Positions 23,680 through 32,012 of a stretch of 64,000 nucleotides of DNA are shown piece after piece. Made by a program: the position numbers and the translations under genes. Under the pieces are notes generated by a model. It did no database searches. It was given only the letters and a program-made list of their open reading frames with translations, and was not told where the DNA came from. Each line of letters begins with the position of its first letter. Position 1 is the first letter of the stretch. Origin of the DNA: CAXMST01 sp963793415 (GTDB lineage Bacteria > Actinomycetota > Thermoleophilia > Solirubrobacterales > 70-9); contig CAWCAC010000002.1 of assembly GCA_963793415.1 (NCBI GenBank), positions 2,728,001 through 2,792,000 on the forward strand, given 5' to 3'.

Positions 23680-24809
23680 CAGAGCTGCGCGGCGTTGAGC
23701 TCGAGCCCGAGCAGTACGCGGCCGGTGAGCTCTAGGGTGGCCGGTGCGACGATCATGTGTTGCGCGGCGGTGTGGACGTCGCGTAGCCGGCGCTCGAGCG
23801 GGCTGCGCCGGTAGAGCGCTCCCGCGCCGCCAAGCCGGTGGGCGGCGTCGACGGCGGCGACCGAGGTCTGCGCCGCGTGGGTAGCCGCGAGTCGGATGCC
23901 GGCGCGCTCGTCCCGTCCGAGCTCGTTGCCGGCCTCGGCGGCGATCCAGGCGCGCCCGACCGCTTCGTCGAGCCCCGCTCGGGCGGCCCGCAAGGCTCCG
24001 GTGGCGATGGCGATCTGCTCCTGGGCCGTCGCCCGGTCGGCCAAGCGCCGCGAGCTACCAGCCGGCGTCCGGCCCCCTGCCATCTCGATCACGTCGGCGA
24101 GCGCTCCACCGGCGATGCCGGTACAGACCGAGGCGACGGCAACGGACAGCAGGCCGAAGAGCGGAAAGGTATACAGGGGCTCGCCGGCGACGGGGCTGCC
24201 GGCGATCAGGTCGATCACGCAGCCCGCCGCGACCGGGACGCCATCGGCGACCACGTCATGACTGGCCGTCGCACGCAGACCGAGCGAGTCCCAGGTCTCG
24301 ACGATCTCGACCTGCTCCCGCCCGACGACCGCGTACAGCGGCCGGCCGTCCGGATCGATGCACCCGAGCCCGACCAGGTCGCTGTGACTGACGCCGCTGC
24401 CAAGCGGCCAGCGGCCGCTGAGCTCGAAGCCGTCGCCGACCGCATCGAGCTTGCCGCGCGGGGCGAAGACGCCGGCGGCGATGAGCGGGGGTCCATCAGG
24501 GGTGGCGAACAGCCGCAGCGCCTCCGATTCCGGCAGGTAGGCGGCGGCCAGGCCCGCGGTCGCGCCGATCGCCGCGCACCAACCGGCGGCGCCGTCGGCG
24601 GCCGCGAGGCGCTCGACGGCCTCCCGGAACTCGAGCGGTGACACCTCCCCGCCACCGAGCGAGGCGGGCACGAGCGCGGCGAAGAGGCCGGCATCGCGCA
24701 GTGCCGAGACCGTCTCCGGCGCCAGCGCGCCACGCTCCTCGGCGGCGGCCGCACCCGACTCGATCGTCGCGAGTAGCGAGGCGTCGAGGCGGATCTCGGC
24801 GGAGCCCAT
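23679..24809 (-). CDS. Acyl-CoA dehydrogenase-fold flavin protein, HpaH/HsaA-like
   Basis: A 376-residue protein with the acyl-CoA dehydrogenase fold. The N-terminal helical domain reads ETVSALRDAGLFAALVPASLGGGEVSPLEF. The middle beta domain includes GDGFELSGRWPLGSGVSHSD, and the C-terminal helical bundle ends in HTAAQHMIVAPATLE. The GxWPxxSG-type motif and the short C-terminal part resemble the flavin-dependent aromatic hydroxylase group (HsaA, HpaB-like) rather than true acyl-CoA dehydrogenases, and no catalytic glutamate is obvious. A separate reductase would be needed and none is next to it. The substrate is unknown. Confidence 0.75.
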   Translation of the reverse strand: MGSAEIRLDASLLATIESGAAAAEERGALAPETVSALRDAGLFAALVPASLGGGEVSPLEFREAVERLAAADGAAGWCAAIGATAGLAAAYLPESEALRLFATPDGPPLIAAGVFAPRGKLDAVGDGFELSGRWPLGSGVSHSDLVGLGCIDPDGRPLYAVVGREQVEIVETWDSLGLRATASHDVVADGVPVAAGCVIDLIAGSPVAGEPLYTFPLFGLLSVAVASVCTGIAGGALADVIEMAGGRTPAGSSRRLADRATAQEQIAIATGALRAARAGLDEAVGRAWIAAEAGNELGRDERAGIRLAATHAAQTSVAAVDAAHRLGGAGALYRRSPLERRLRDVHTAAQHMIVAPATLELTGRVLLGLELNAAQL

Positions 24810-24870
24810 GCGAGCAGTCTCTCAACCCGGGCGCTGCTGACCCCGACTCGCGGGGCCACGAAAGCACGAC

Positions 24871-24898
24871 GCCCGGCCCACCGCGCCGTGGACCGGGC
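24871..24898 (-). terminator. Terminator hairpin after CHRD gene
   Basis: gcccggcccac and gtggaccgggc form an 11-bp stem with one G-T pair and a 6-nt loop, 44 nt past the CHRD gene stop on the minus strand. GC-rich with no clear T-run. Confidence 0.5.
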
Positions 24899-24941
24899 TC
24901 TCGCTCGTGCGCTCTCCCCTCCGATTCAGCGTCTCAGCTGA

Positions 24942-25391
24942 TCAGCCCTTCTTGAGCTGGCCGCGGATTGCGCCGTTCGGGTACTTCTTGCTCTCCACGT
25001 TGACGTGGTACTGGCGCGGGTTCCTCTTGATCTTCTTGAGGACGTTCTTCTTCGCCTTGACGCAGTCGCTGACCGGGCTCTTGGTCGGCTCGTCGAAGAA
25101 GAGGACCTTCGTGGCGCCGTCCTCGCCCTTCTTGCCCGCGAAGATCGCGGAACTGGTCGCCTTGCCGGCGATGCCGGAGAAGCTGAGGTCGAAGCAGACC
25201 TCCTTGCGCTTCGGCTTCAGGTCCACGTCGACGCTGCCCTGGCCGTTCGGCGCGCCGGATTCCGCCGGGACCTCCTGCTCGCCGGTCAGGTTTGCGGTCA
25301 GGTTGGTGCCGCCCGCGAAGACGAGCGCCGGGACGGCGAGCGCGACGGCCGCGATAACGGCGACGATCACTCCACCTCTTGCTCTGGTCAT
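24942..25391 (-). CDS. Exported CHRD-domain protein
   Basis: A 149-residue exported protein. A signal peptide (VIVAVIAAVALAVPALVFA) is followed by one CHRD domain: LTANLTGEQEVPAESG at its start, then VCFDLSFSGIAG, and the closing YHVNVESKKYPNGAIRGQL. CHRD domains are known from chordin and occur in many bacterial surface proteins; the function is not established. A disulfide between its two cysteines is possible. ATG 25391 is chosen because GGAGGA lies 5 nt upstream; longer starts at 25403 and 25466 are less likely. A GC-rich hairpin lies downstream at 24871-24898. Confidence 0.85.
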   Translation of the reverse strand: MTRARGGVIVAVIAAVALAVPALVFAGGTNLTANLTGEQEVPAESGAPNGQGSVDVDLKPKRKEVCFDLSFSGIAGKATSSAIFAGKKGEDGATKVLFFDEPTKSPVSDCVKAKKNVLKKIKRNPRQYHVNVESKKYPNGAIRGQLKKG

Positions 25392-25499
25392 CCATTCCTC
25401 CATGAGATTCGGGTACCGCGCCCGACGGTATCCGGGCGGGGGCCTGATGGGAAGTGAAACCCGCATCTGCAGCGCAAGTTGCGGCTGCGGGCGGGCGGC

Positions 25500-26264
25500 T
25501 CAGCGGCGGCGCACCTTCCAGACCTCCTCGGTCGGCCAGCTGCGCGCCCACTCGAGCGTCACCCACGGATACCGCGTGGTCGCTTCGGCGCCGGGCTGGA
25601 CCTCGATCAGCTCCTCGATCTCGAAGCCCGACTCCCGGAGCAGCGCGATCAGCTCGCCGTGCGGAAGATGGAACTCGACCGAGTCGTCGTCGGGCCACTC
25701 GACGCGCCGCATCCCGAAGTACGGACGCAACAGCTCGCGGCCGGCCGGCTCCTGCTCGGAATCAGGGCCGCAGAGGATCACGATCGGTGAGTTGACCAGG
25801 AACACGAGCCGGCCCCCCGGCCGCAGCAGCCGCGCAGCCTCGGGGATCCACTTCTCGGGCTCGCACCAGATGCTGGCGCCGTACTCGGAGATCGCGAAGT
25901 CGAAGGAGGCGTCGGCGAGCGGCACCCGCTCAGCGTTGCCGTGGATCAGCTCGAACCCAAACCCGTGCTCGGCCTGGAGCCGGCGCGCGGTCGCCAGCTG
26001 CTGCTCCGAGTTGTCGATGCCGACGGCGCGGGCTCCGCGCCGCGCCAGCCAGGCGGAGACGTACGCGGTGCCGCAGCCGAGCTCGATCGAGTCGAGGCCG
26101 GAAGCGTCCTCCGGCAGCATCCCGAGCTGCGACTCGGGCACGTCCCAGATCCCCCAGGTCGGCTCCTCCGCGGCCCAGTTGCGCTCACCGGTCGCGACGT
26201 AGTCGGCGGCCAACTGATCCCACGCCTGGCGGTTTCGTACAACGTGTTCGGGGAGACCCTCCAC
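25500..26264 (-). CDS. Class I SAM-dependent methyltransferase
   Basis: A 254-residue Rossmann-fold methyltransferase. Motif I is SIELGCGTAYVSAWLA, motif II the acidic VGIDNSEQQL, with NAERVPLADASFDFAISEYGASIW and AARLLRPGGRLVFLV downstream. The LPEHVVRNRQAWDQLAADYVATGERNW start is typical of a family of small-molecule methyltransferases. The substrate is unknown. The start is taken as GTG 26264; TAGCGT 8 nt upstream supports a leaderless transcript, and the much longer open frame upstream shows no protein features. It is divergent from the exporter at 26361. Confidence 0.88.
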   Translation of the reverse strand: MEGLPEHVVRNRQAWDQLAADYVATGERNWAAEEPTWGIWDVPESQLGMLPEDASGLDSIELGCGTAYVSAWLARRGARAVGIDNSEQQLATARRLQAEHGFGFELIHGNAERVPLADASFDFAISEYGASIWCEPEKWIPEAARLLRPGGRLVFLVNSPIVILCGPDSEQEPAGRELLRPYFGMRRVEWPDDDSVEFHLPHGELIALLRESGFEIEELIEVQPGAEATTRYPWVTLEWARSWPTEEVWKVRRR

Positions 26265-26360
26265 GGCGCGGGACGCTATCGCGCCGACTACGGAAGACGT
26301 TACCGGAGCCGGTCTCGCGCGAGCGGGCCCGCACCGTTCCCGGGCTAAGCTGGCGCGTGG

Positions 26361-27899
26361 ATGCCTGAGGCAGGAGCGATCAGGTTCGGGACGCCGGCGG
26401 GCCGCTGGGTGATCGCCCTGACCGTACTCGGCTCCGGGATCGCCTTCCTCGAGGCGACGGTCGTCAACGTGGCGCTGCCGGCGATCGGGGAGGACCTCGG
26501 CGCCGACGTCGCAGGCCTGCAGTGGACGTTGAACGCCTACCTGCTGACGCTCGCGGCGCTGATCTTGATCGGCGGCTCGCTCGGCGACCGCTACGGCCGG
26601 CGGCGGCTGTTCACGATCGGAGTGATCTGGTTCGTCGGCGCCTCCGCCCTCTGCGCGCTCGCTCCGAGCATCGAGGTGCTCGTCATCGCCCGCGTCTTCC
26701 AGGGGATCGGCGGGGCGCTGCTGACGCCGGGCAGCCTCGCGATCATCGAATCCGGCTTTCACCCCGAGGACCGGGCGCGGGCGATCGGCGCCTGGTCGGC
26801 GCTGGGCGGGATTGCCGGCGCGATCGGGCCGCTGGTCGGCGGCTGGCTGATCGACGCGGTCGACTGGCGCGCGATCTTCCTGATCAACATCCCGATCGGC
26901 GCCTTCGTCGTCTGGGCCGCGCCCCGGTACCTGCCCGAATCCCGCAACGAGAAGATGACGGGACGTCTCGACCTGCGCGGCTCGGCGCTCGCCGCCCTCG
27001 CCCTTGCCGGGATCACGTTCGCTCTGATCCAGGCCTCCGAGAACGGCGGCATGTCGGCGGGCGTGCTTGTCTCGCTCGTGATCGGGCTCGCCGCCTCCGT
27101 CGCCTTCATCGTCGCCGAGCGCCGCGCCGAGCAGCCGATGCTGCCGCTCGACATCTTCTCCTCGCGCCAGTTCTCGGCCGCGAACGCGATCACCTTCGTC
27201 GTATACGCAGCGCTCGGCGGCGTCTTCTTCCTGCTCGTGATCATGCTCCAGGTCGTGCTCGGCTACTCGGCGATCGAGGCCGGGATGGCGGCGCTGCCGG
27301 TGACGATCCTCTTGCTGCTGCTGTCAGCCCGGGCGGGCGCGCTCGCGCAGCGGATCGGGCCGCGACTGCCGCTCACGCTCGGCCCGCTGCTGGTCGCCGC
27401 CGGCATGCTGATGATGAGCCAGATCGGCGCCGGCGACACCTATCTCGCCGACATCCTCCCCGCGGTGGTCGTCTACGGCCTCGGGCTGGCGCTCGTCGTC
27501 GCACCGATCACCGCGACCGTGCTCGCCGCCGCCGAGGCGCGCCACGCGGGCGTCGCCTCCGGGGTCAACAACGCCGTCGCCCGCACCGCCCAGCTCGCCG
27601 CCGTCGCGGCGCTGCCGCTGATCGTCGGGCTCAGCGGCAACGACTTCCAGGATCCGGTCGCGCTCGAGGACGGCTTCCAGATGGCGATGATCGTCACCGC
27701 CGCGCTGGCCGCGGCCGGCGGCGTGCTCGCCTTCGCGCTGATCTCGAACGACGTGCTCGAGCGGGTCGAGGACCCGGAGGGACACAACATCGATCACCTC
27801 GACACGGACCTGCAGTGCGGCTTCGACGCGCCGCCGCTGCGTCCCTGCGAGCGGGCCGAGCGCGAGGCCGCCGAGGCGGCCCGCGCAGGCCCGGGCTAG
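26361..27899 (+). CDS. MFS drug:H+ antiporter, DHA2 family (14 membrane segments)
   Basis: A 512-residue proton-driven exporter of the EmrB/QacA group. Motif A appears as GGSLGDRYGRRRLFTIG, and motif C-like glycine/proline segments as GIAGAIGPLVGGWLIDAVDWRAIFLINIPIG. About 14 hydrophobic segments fit the DHA2 family rather than 12-segment DHA1. The C-terminal 60 residues are hydrophilic with DHLDTDLQCGFD. No dedicated regulator adjoins it; the divergent gene is a methyltransferase. The substrate is unknown. Confidence 0.92.
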   Translation: MPEAGAIRFGTPAGRWVIALTVLGSGIAFLEATVVNVALPAIGEDLGADVAGLQWTLNAYLLTLAALILIGGSLGDRYGRRRLFTIGVIWFVGASALCALAPSIEVLVIARVFQGIGGALLTPGSLAIIESGFHPEDRARAIGAWSALGGIAGAIGPLVGGWLIDAVDWRAIFLINIPIGAFVVWAAPRYLPESRNEKMTGRLDLRGSALAALALAGITFALIQASENGGMSAGVLVSLVIGLAASVAFIVAERRAEQPMLPLDIFSSRQFSAANAITFVVYAALGGVFFLLVIMLQVVLGYSAIEAGMAALPVTILLLLLSARAGALAQRIGPRLPLTLGPLLVAAGMLMMSQIGAGDTYLADILPAVVVYGLGLALVVAPITATVLAAAEARHAGVASGVNNAVARTAQLAAVAALPLIVGLSGNDFQDPVALEDGFQMAMIVTAALAAAGGVLAFALISNDVLERVEDPEGHNIDHLDTDLQCGFDAPPLRPCERAEREAAEAARAGPG

Positions 27900-27920
27900 C
27901 CGTATAGGTTTCCTGGCCGG

Positions 27921-28976
27921 ATGGCCAAGGATCTTCAGCTCGGGCTCAACACCGGCTATTGGGCCGGCGGCCCCCCGCCGAACGCAGCCGAGCTCGTCGC
28001 CGAGGCGGAGAAGCTCGGCTACGACACGATGTGGACCTCGGAGGCCTACGGCTCCGACTGCATCTCGCCGCTCGCCTGGTGGGGATCGAAGACCGAGAAG
28101 CTGCGCCTCGGCACCGCGATCATGCAGATGTCGGCGCGTCAGCCCGCCGCCGCAGCGATGGCGGCGATGACGATGGATCACCTCTCAGGCGGTCGCTTCG
28201 TGCTCGGGATCGGCGTCTCCGGCCCGCAGGTCGTCGAGGGCTGGTATGGCGTCCCGTTCCCGAAGCCGCTCGCCCGCACCCGCGAGTACATCGGGATCAT
28301 GCGAGACATCTGGGCGCGCCAGGGCCCGGTCACCAACGAGGGCCCCCACTACCCGCTTCCCTTCGACGATCCCGAGCGCTCGAGCGGGCTCGGCAAGCCG
28401 CTCAAGTCCTCGATCCATCCCGTCCGCGAGGAGATCCCGATCTTCCTTGGCTGCGAGGGGCCGAAGAACATCGCCCTCTGCGCCGAGCTCTGCGACGGCT
28501 GGATGTCGATGCTCTTCTCCCCCGACCACGAGGACATCTACACGCCCTCGCTCGAGGAGGGCTGGGCGCGCGAGGGCGCGCGCCGCAGCGCCGACGACTT
28601 CGAGGTCGCCTGCATGGTGCCGATGATCGTCGGCGACGACGCCGAGGCCTGCGCCGACCAGTTGCGTCATTTCTACGCCCTCTACTTCGGCGGCATGGGC
28701 GCCAAGGGCAAGAACTTTCACGCCAACGTCCCGATCCGGATGGGCTACGAGAAGGAGGTCCTCGAGATCCAGGACCTCTACCTCGAGGGCAAGAAGGACG
28801 AGGCTGCCGCCCTGATCCCCTACGAGCTGATCGACGCGATGTCGCTGATTGGCCCGAAGGAGAAGATCGCCGACGACCTCGCCAAGTGGCGCGAGTCCGT
28901 CGTCACCCAGCTGATGATCCAGGCGATGGACGTCGAGCTCTTGCGGACGGCCGCCGAACTAGTCCTCGGCGACTGA
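27921..28976 (+). CDS. LLM-class F420-dependent oxidoreductase
   Basis: A 351-residue luciferase-like TIM-barrel enzyme that probably uses coenzyme F420 for hydride transfer. Typical features are the N-terminal GLNTGYWAGGPPPNAAELVAEAEKLGYDTMWTSEAYG, the cofactor-binding LGIGVSGPQVVEGWYG and the loop EIPIFLGCEGPKNIALCAELCDGWM. It resembles the mycobacterial-type LLM F420 oxidoreductases of unknown substrate. A bidirectional hairpin follows its stop. TATAGG/TAGGTT lies about 10 nt upstream of the ATG. Confidence 0.9.
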   Translation: MAKDLQLGLNTGYWAGGPPPNAAELVAEAEKLGYDTMWTSEAYGSDCISPLAWWGSKTEKLRLGTAIMQMSARQPAAAAMAAMTMDHLSGGRFVLGIGVSGPQVVEGWYGVPFPKPLARTREYIGIMRDIWARQGPVTNEGPHYPLPFDDPERSSGLGKPLKSSIHPVREEIPIFLGCEGPKNIALCAELCDGWMSMLFSPDHEDIYTPSLEEGWAREGARRSADDFEVACMVPMIVGDDAEACADQLRHFYALYFGGMGAKGKNFHANVPIRMGYEKEVLEIQDLYLEGKKDEAAALIPYELIDAMSLIGPKEKIADDLAKWRESVVTQLMIQAMDVELLRTAAELVLGD

Positions 28977-29016
28977 CGGCGCTGTCTGACGCGGCGCCTG
29001 AGCGCAGTCGAGCCAG

Positions 29017-29064
29017 GCGAACGTCCCTCAAATGCCCCTATAGGTAGGTCTGAGGGACGTTCGC
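29017..29064. terminator. Strong bidirectional hairpin
   Basis: gcgaacgtccctca (29017-29030) and tgagggacgttcgc (29051-29064) pair perfectly over 14 bp around a 20-nt loop that itself holds CCTATAGG. It lies between two convergent genes and should end both transcripts. Confidence 0.8.
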
Positions 29065-29096
29065 GGTGTTGGCGGCGCGAGGGTTCGGCGGTGCGC

Positions 29097-30071
29097 TCAG
29101 CCGCTGATGCTGACGACGAGCTTGCCGGTCGCTCGGCGCTCGTCGAGGTCGATCAGCGCCTGGCCGGCTTCGGCGAGCGGGTAGCTGCGGCCGACGAGGG
29201 GGTCGACGGCGCCGGAGGCGATCATCTCCGCGAGCGCCTCGTTCGTCTGCGCGGGCAGGCTGAAGTCCTGGGCGATGAAGCCGCCCCAGTTGACGCCGAC
29301 GATGTCGATGTTGCGGAGCAGCACGCGGTTGGCTGCGATCGTCGGGATCTCGCCCTCGGCGAAACCGATCACCAGCAGCCGGCCCTCGACCGCCATGCAC
29401 TTCGGCGTGATCTCGAAGCGCTTGCCGCCGACCGGGTCGAAGACGACGTCGACGCCGCGACCGTCGGTCATCTCCTTGGCGCCGGCGACCCAGTCGCCGG
29501 TCGAGTCGAGCACCTCGTCGGCGCCGGCCTCGCGCGCGATCGCCGCCTTCTCGTCGCTGGAGACGACCGCGATTACGCGGGCGCCGAGCCCCTTGCCGAC
29601 CTGGACCGAGGCCGAGCCGACGCCGCCGGCCGCGCCGTGCACGAGCAGGGTCTCCCCCTCCTGCAGGCGGCCGCGGCGGTGCAGGGCGAAGTGGGCGGTG
29701 TGGTGGTTCATGAGGAAGCCTGCGGCCTGTTCGCTGCTGAGCCCGTCGGGCACCGGGAAGCACATCGGCAGCGGCGCCCGCAGGACCTCGGCGAAGCCGC
29801 CGATCATCGTGATCGCCATGACGCGGTCGCCGACCGCGAAGCCGGAGTCCTCGGGGGCCCAGCGGACCGTGCCGGCGCACTCGACCCCGGGCGTGAACGG
29901 AAGCTCGGGCTTCATCTGGTACTCGCCGCGGGTCAGCAGCAGGTCGGGGAAGCTGACCCCGGCCGCCTCGACGTCGATCAGCAGATGGCCCTCGGCCGGC
30001 TCGGGCTCGGGCAGGTCGCGGAGCTCGAGCGCCCCGGGGCCCTCGGTCCGTTCGATGACCAGCGCCCGCAT
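29097..30071 (-). CDS. NADPH:quinone oxidoreductase, MDR superfamily
   Basis: A 324-residue zinc-free medium-chain reductase. The N-terminal GroES-like domain reads MRALVIERTEGPGALELRDL and LPFTPGVECAGTV. The Rossmann domain holds the nucleotide loop LLVHGAAGGVGSASVQVG and the VVFDPVGGKRFE segment of the quinone oxidoreductase/QorB-like group. No zinc-binding cysteine pattern is present. The ATG at 30071 is the family start; the open frame continues upstream without support. The next gene upstream on the same strand, the small protein at 30082, ends 10 bp before it, so they may be co-transcribed. Confidence 0.9.
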   Translation of the reverse strand: MRALVIERTEGPGALELRDLPEPEPAEGHLLIDVEAAGVSFPDLLLTRGEYQMKPELPFTPGVECAGTVRWAPEDSGFAVGDRVMAITMIGGFAEVLRAPLPMCFPVPDGLSSEQAAGFLMNHHTAHFALHRRGRLQEGETLLVHGAAGGVGSASVQVGKGLGARVIAVVSSDEKAAIAREAGADEVLDSTGDWVAGAKEMTDGRGVDVVFDPVGGKRFEITPKCMAVEGRLLVIGFAEGEIPTIAANRVLLRNIDIVGVNWGGFIAQDFSLPAQTNEALAEMIASGAVDPLVGRSYPLAEAGQALIDLDERRATGKLVVSISG

Positions 30072-30081
30072 CCCCGAACCG

Positions 30082-30291
30082 CTACTCGTCGCGGGGCGTG
30101 ATCCGGAAGACCGAGACGACCTCGGCGCTCTTCGCCTCCGGATGGGCGACGTAGGCGCTCGGGCCACCGCCGAACCAGCCGGCCGACTCGTTGTCGCCGA
30201 CGAAGATCCCCGGGTGATGGCGGCCGTCGCCATCCTCGACCCAGACCTTGTCGCCCTCGCGGAACCCGTGCGGCCGTTCTTCGTTGCTCAT
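30082..30291 (-). CDS. Small conserved-looking soluble protein of unknown function
   Basis: A 69-residue charged protein with no signal peptide and no membrane segment. It begins MSNEERPHGFREGDKVWVED, and the KVWVEDGDGRHHPGIFVGD stretch suggests a small beta-barrel, perhaps KOW/SH3-like. I do not recognise the family. It lies between the frameshifted zinc permease and the quinone oxidoreductase, all on the minus strand. Codon use is like that of its neighbours, so a real gene is likely. Confidence 0.65.
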   Translation of the reverse strand: MSNEERPHGFREGDKVWVEDGDGRHHPGIFVGDNESAGWFGGGPSAYVAHPEAKSAEVVSVFRITPRDE

Positions 30292-30325
30292 CGGAGCGAG
30301 ACTATTCCAATGCCGGCCTCGCCGG

Positions 30326-31208
30326 TCAGCCGAGCCGGCCGCGGGGCCGGGCTGCGATCAGGACGAGCGAGATCGCAACAGCGGTGAGCACGATCGAGGA
30401 GCCGGCGGCGACGTTGAAATGCCAGGAGACGAGCAGCCCGATCGGTCCACTTACCGCAGCAATGCGCGGCCGAGACGGCGATCATCGAGGGCAGTCTCCG
30501 GGTCACCATCGCCGCGGCGGCGGGCGGCGCGATCAGCAGGCCGAGCACGAGCAGCGCGCCGACGACGCGGAAGCCGACGACGACGGCGACAGCGAGCAGC
30601 AGCATCGTCGCGAACTCGAGGCGCTCGACCGGCAGCCCCATCGCCGCCGCGCGACGGCGGTCGAAGGAGACCAGCACGATCGGGCGATAGAGCAGCGCAA
30701 AGGCGGCGAGCACTACGGCCGCCAGCGCCGCCGTCAGCGGCAGCTCCGAGGCGTCGACGCTGAGCACGTCGCCGAACAGGAACGCTGTCAGATCGACGGC
30801 GAAGTTCGAGACGCGCGAGATCAGGACGACACCGAGCGCGAGCATGAAGACGAACATCACCGCCGCGGCCGTGTCCTCGCGGAGGCCGCTGCGGCGCAGG
30901 ATCAGCGCGGTGCCGGCAGCGGTCAGCAAGCCTCCGAGGAGGCCGCCAGCGAGCACCGCGAGCTGCGAGGGCTCGGCCTCCGAGCCGGCGATCAGGACGG
31001 CGATCGCGACGCCCGGGAGGACGCCGTGGGCGAAGGAGTCGGCGAGCAGGGCCATGCCGCGGGTGACGACGAGCACGCCGACGGCGCCGCAGAGGACGCC
31101 GACGATGATCGCCGCGAGCGCGCCCGTGCGCATGAACTCCGACTCGAAGGGCTCGGTGATCGGGCCGAGGAAGGCGACGGCCTGTCCCCCGGCGGCCGCA
31201 GCGATCAT
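30326..31208 (-). pseudogene. znuB: Zinc/manganese ABC transporter permease (ZnuB-like), frameshifted
   Basis: The first 245 residues or so are an ABC-3 family permease with about seven membrane segments (LAAIIVGVLCGAVGVLVVTRGMALLADS, then ALLVLGLLIAPPAAAAM). After SMIAVSAA the frame turns into arginine-rich nonsense running to 30288. In the neighbouring frame the expected end continues at once: IAAVSGPIGLLVSWHFN, then a last membrane segment and RPRGRLG with a TGA at 30328-30326. One extra base near 30463-30466 (aatgcgcgg on the plus strand) explains it. It could be a true mutation, which would disable this uptake system, or a sequencing error. It overlaps the ATPase gene start region by 4 bp. 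Confidence 0.85.
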
Positions 31209-31978
31209 GCCGCGCCGGGGTGATGGTGGGAGGTGTCGACGATCTCGTCGCCGCCGATCACGGTGACGTGGCCGCTGAAGGTCTCGCGGAGGATCGGCTC
31301 GGTGCAGACCTCGGCCGCCGGCCCGAAGGCGACGACCCGGCGGTTGAGCGCGATCACGAGGTCGAAGTCGCGCGCTGCCGACTCGAGATCGTGCGTGGCG
31401 ACCATCACCGTGCGGCCCTCGTCGCGCCAGCGCCGTACGAGCCCGGCGATCACCTCGGCGGTCGGCCGGTCGACGCCGGTGAGCGGCTCGTCGAGCAGGA
31501 TCAGTCCGGCGTCGTGGGCGATCGTCTGCGCGAGCAGCGCTCGCTGCCGCTGCCCGCCGGAGAGCGCGTTGAACGGCCGTGAGGCGAGCTCGGCGATCCC
31601 GAGCGTCTCCATAGCGGCATCGATCCGAGCCCGGTCGGAGGCACCAAGCCGGCCGATCCAGCGACCGGGACCCCAGCGGCCCATCGTGACGACGTCCCTG
31701 ACCGTGACCGGGAAGGTCGGCTCTATCTGCAGGCTCTGCGGGAGCCAGGAAACGCCACGCTCGCCGAGGCCGACCGACCCGGCGGCCGGCTTCAAGAGAC
31801 CGACGGCCGCGGCGAACAGCGAGCTCTTGCCGGAGCCGTTCGGGCCGAGGACGGCGACGGTGACCCCGTAGGGGATCTCGAGCTCAATCCCGTCGAGCGC
31901 GACGACGTCCCCGTAGCGGGCCTCGAGAGCGTGCGCACAGAGGGCCTGCCCCGGGTGCGCGGGTCCGGGCTCGGTCAG
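31205..31978 (-). CDS. znuC: Zinc/manganese ABC transporter ATP-binding protein (ZnuC-like), start uncertain
   Basis: An ABC ATPase with Walker A GPNGSGKSS, signature LSGGQRQRALLAQ, Walker B LILLDEPLTGVD and switch His in VATHDLES. The first ATG/GTG/TTG in frame is the TTG at 31795, which would cut off Walker A, so the true start is upstream. The frame is open to beyond 32000 with no canonical start; CTG at 31978 gives a normal-length N-terminus (LTEPGPAHPGQ then ALEARYGDVVALDGIELEI). It sits between the zinc-binding lipoprotein and the permease genes in one operon. It ends in DTSHHHPGAA, a short histidine tail. Confidence 0.8.
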   Translation of the reverse strand: MTEPGPAHPGQALCAHALEARYGDVVALDGIELEIPYGVTVAVLGPNGSGKSSLFAAAVGLLKPAAGSVGLGERGVSWLPQSLQIEPTFPVTVRDVVTMGRWGPGRWIGRLGASDRARIDAAMETLGIAELASRPFNALSGGQRQRALLAQTIAHDAGLILLDEPLTGVDRPTAEVIAGLVRRWRDEGRTVMVATHDLESAARDFDLVIALNRRVVAFGPAAEVCTEPILRETFSGHVTVIGGDEIVDTSHHHPGAA

Positions 31979-32012
31979 GTGCGGGGCTTTGAGCGGGTCG
32001 TCGATGCGGGCT

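Noticed and set aside
26265..26762. Upstream extension of the methyltransferase frame to 26762
   Set aside because: The extra residues are antisense to the exporter gene and lack family similarity; GTG 26264 gives a normal-length enzyme.
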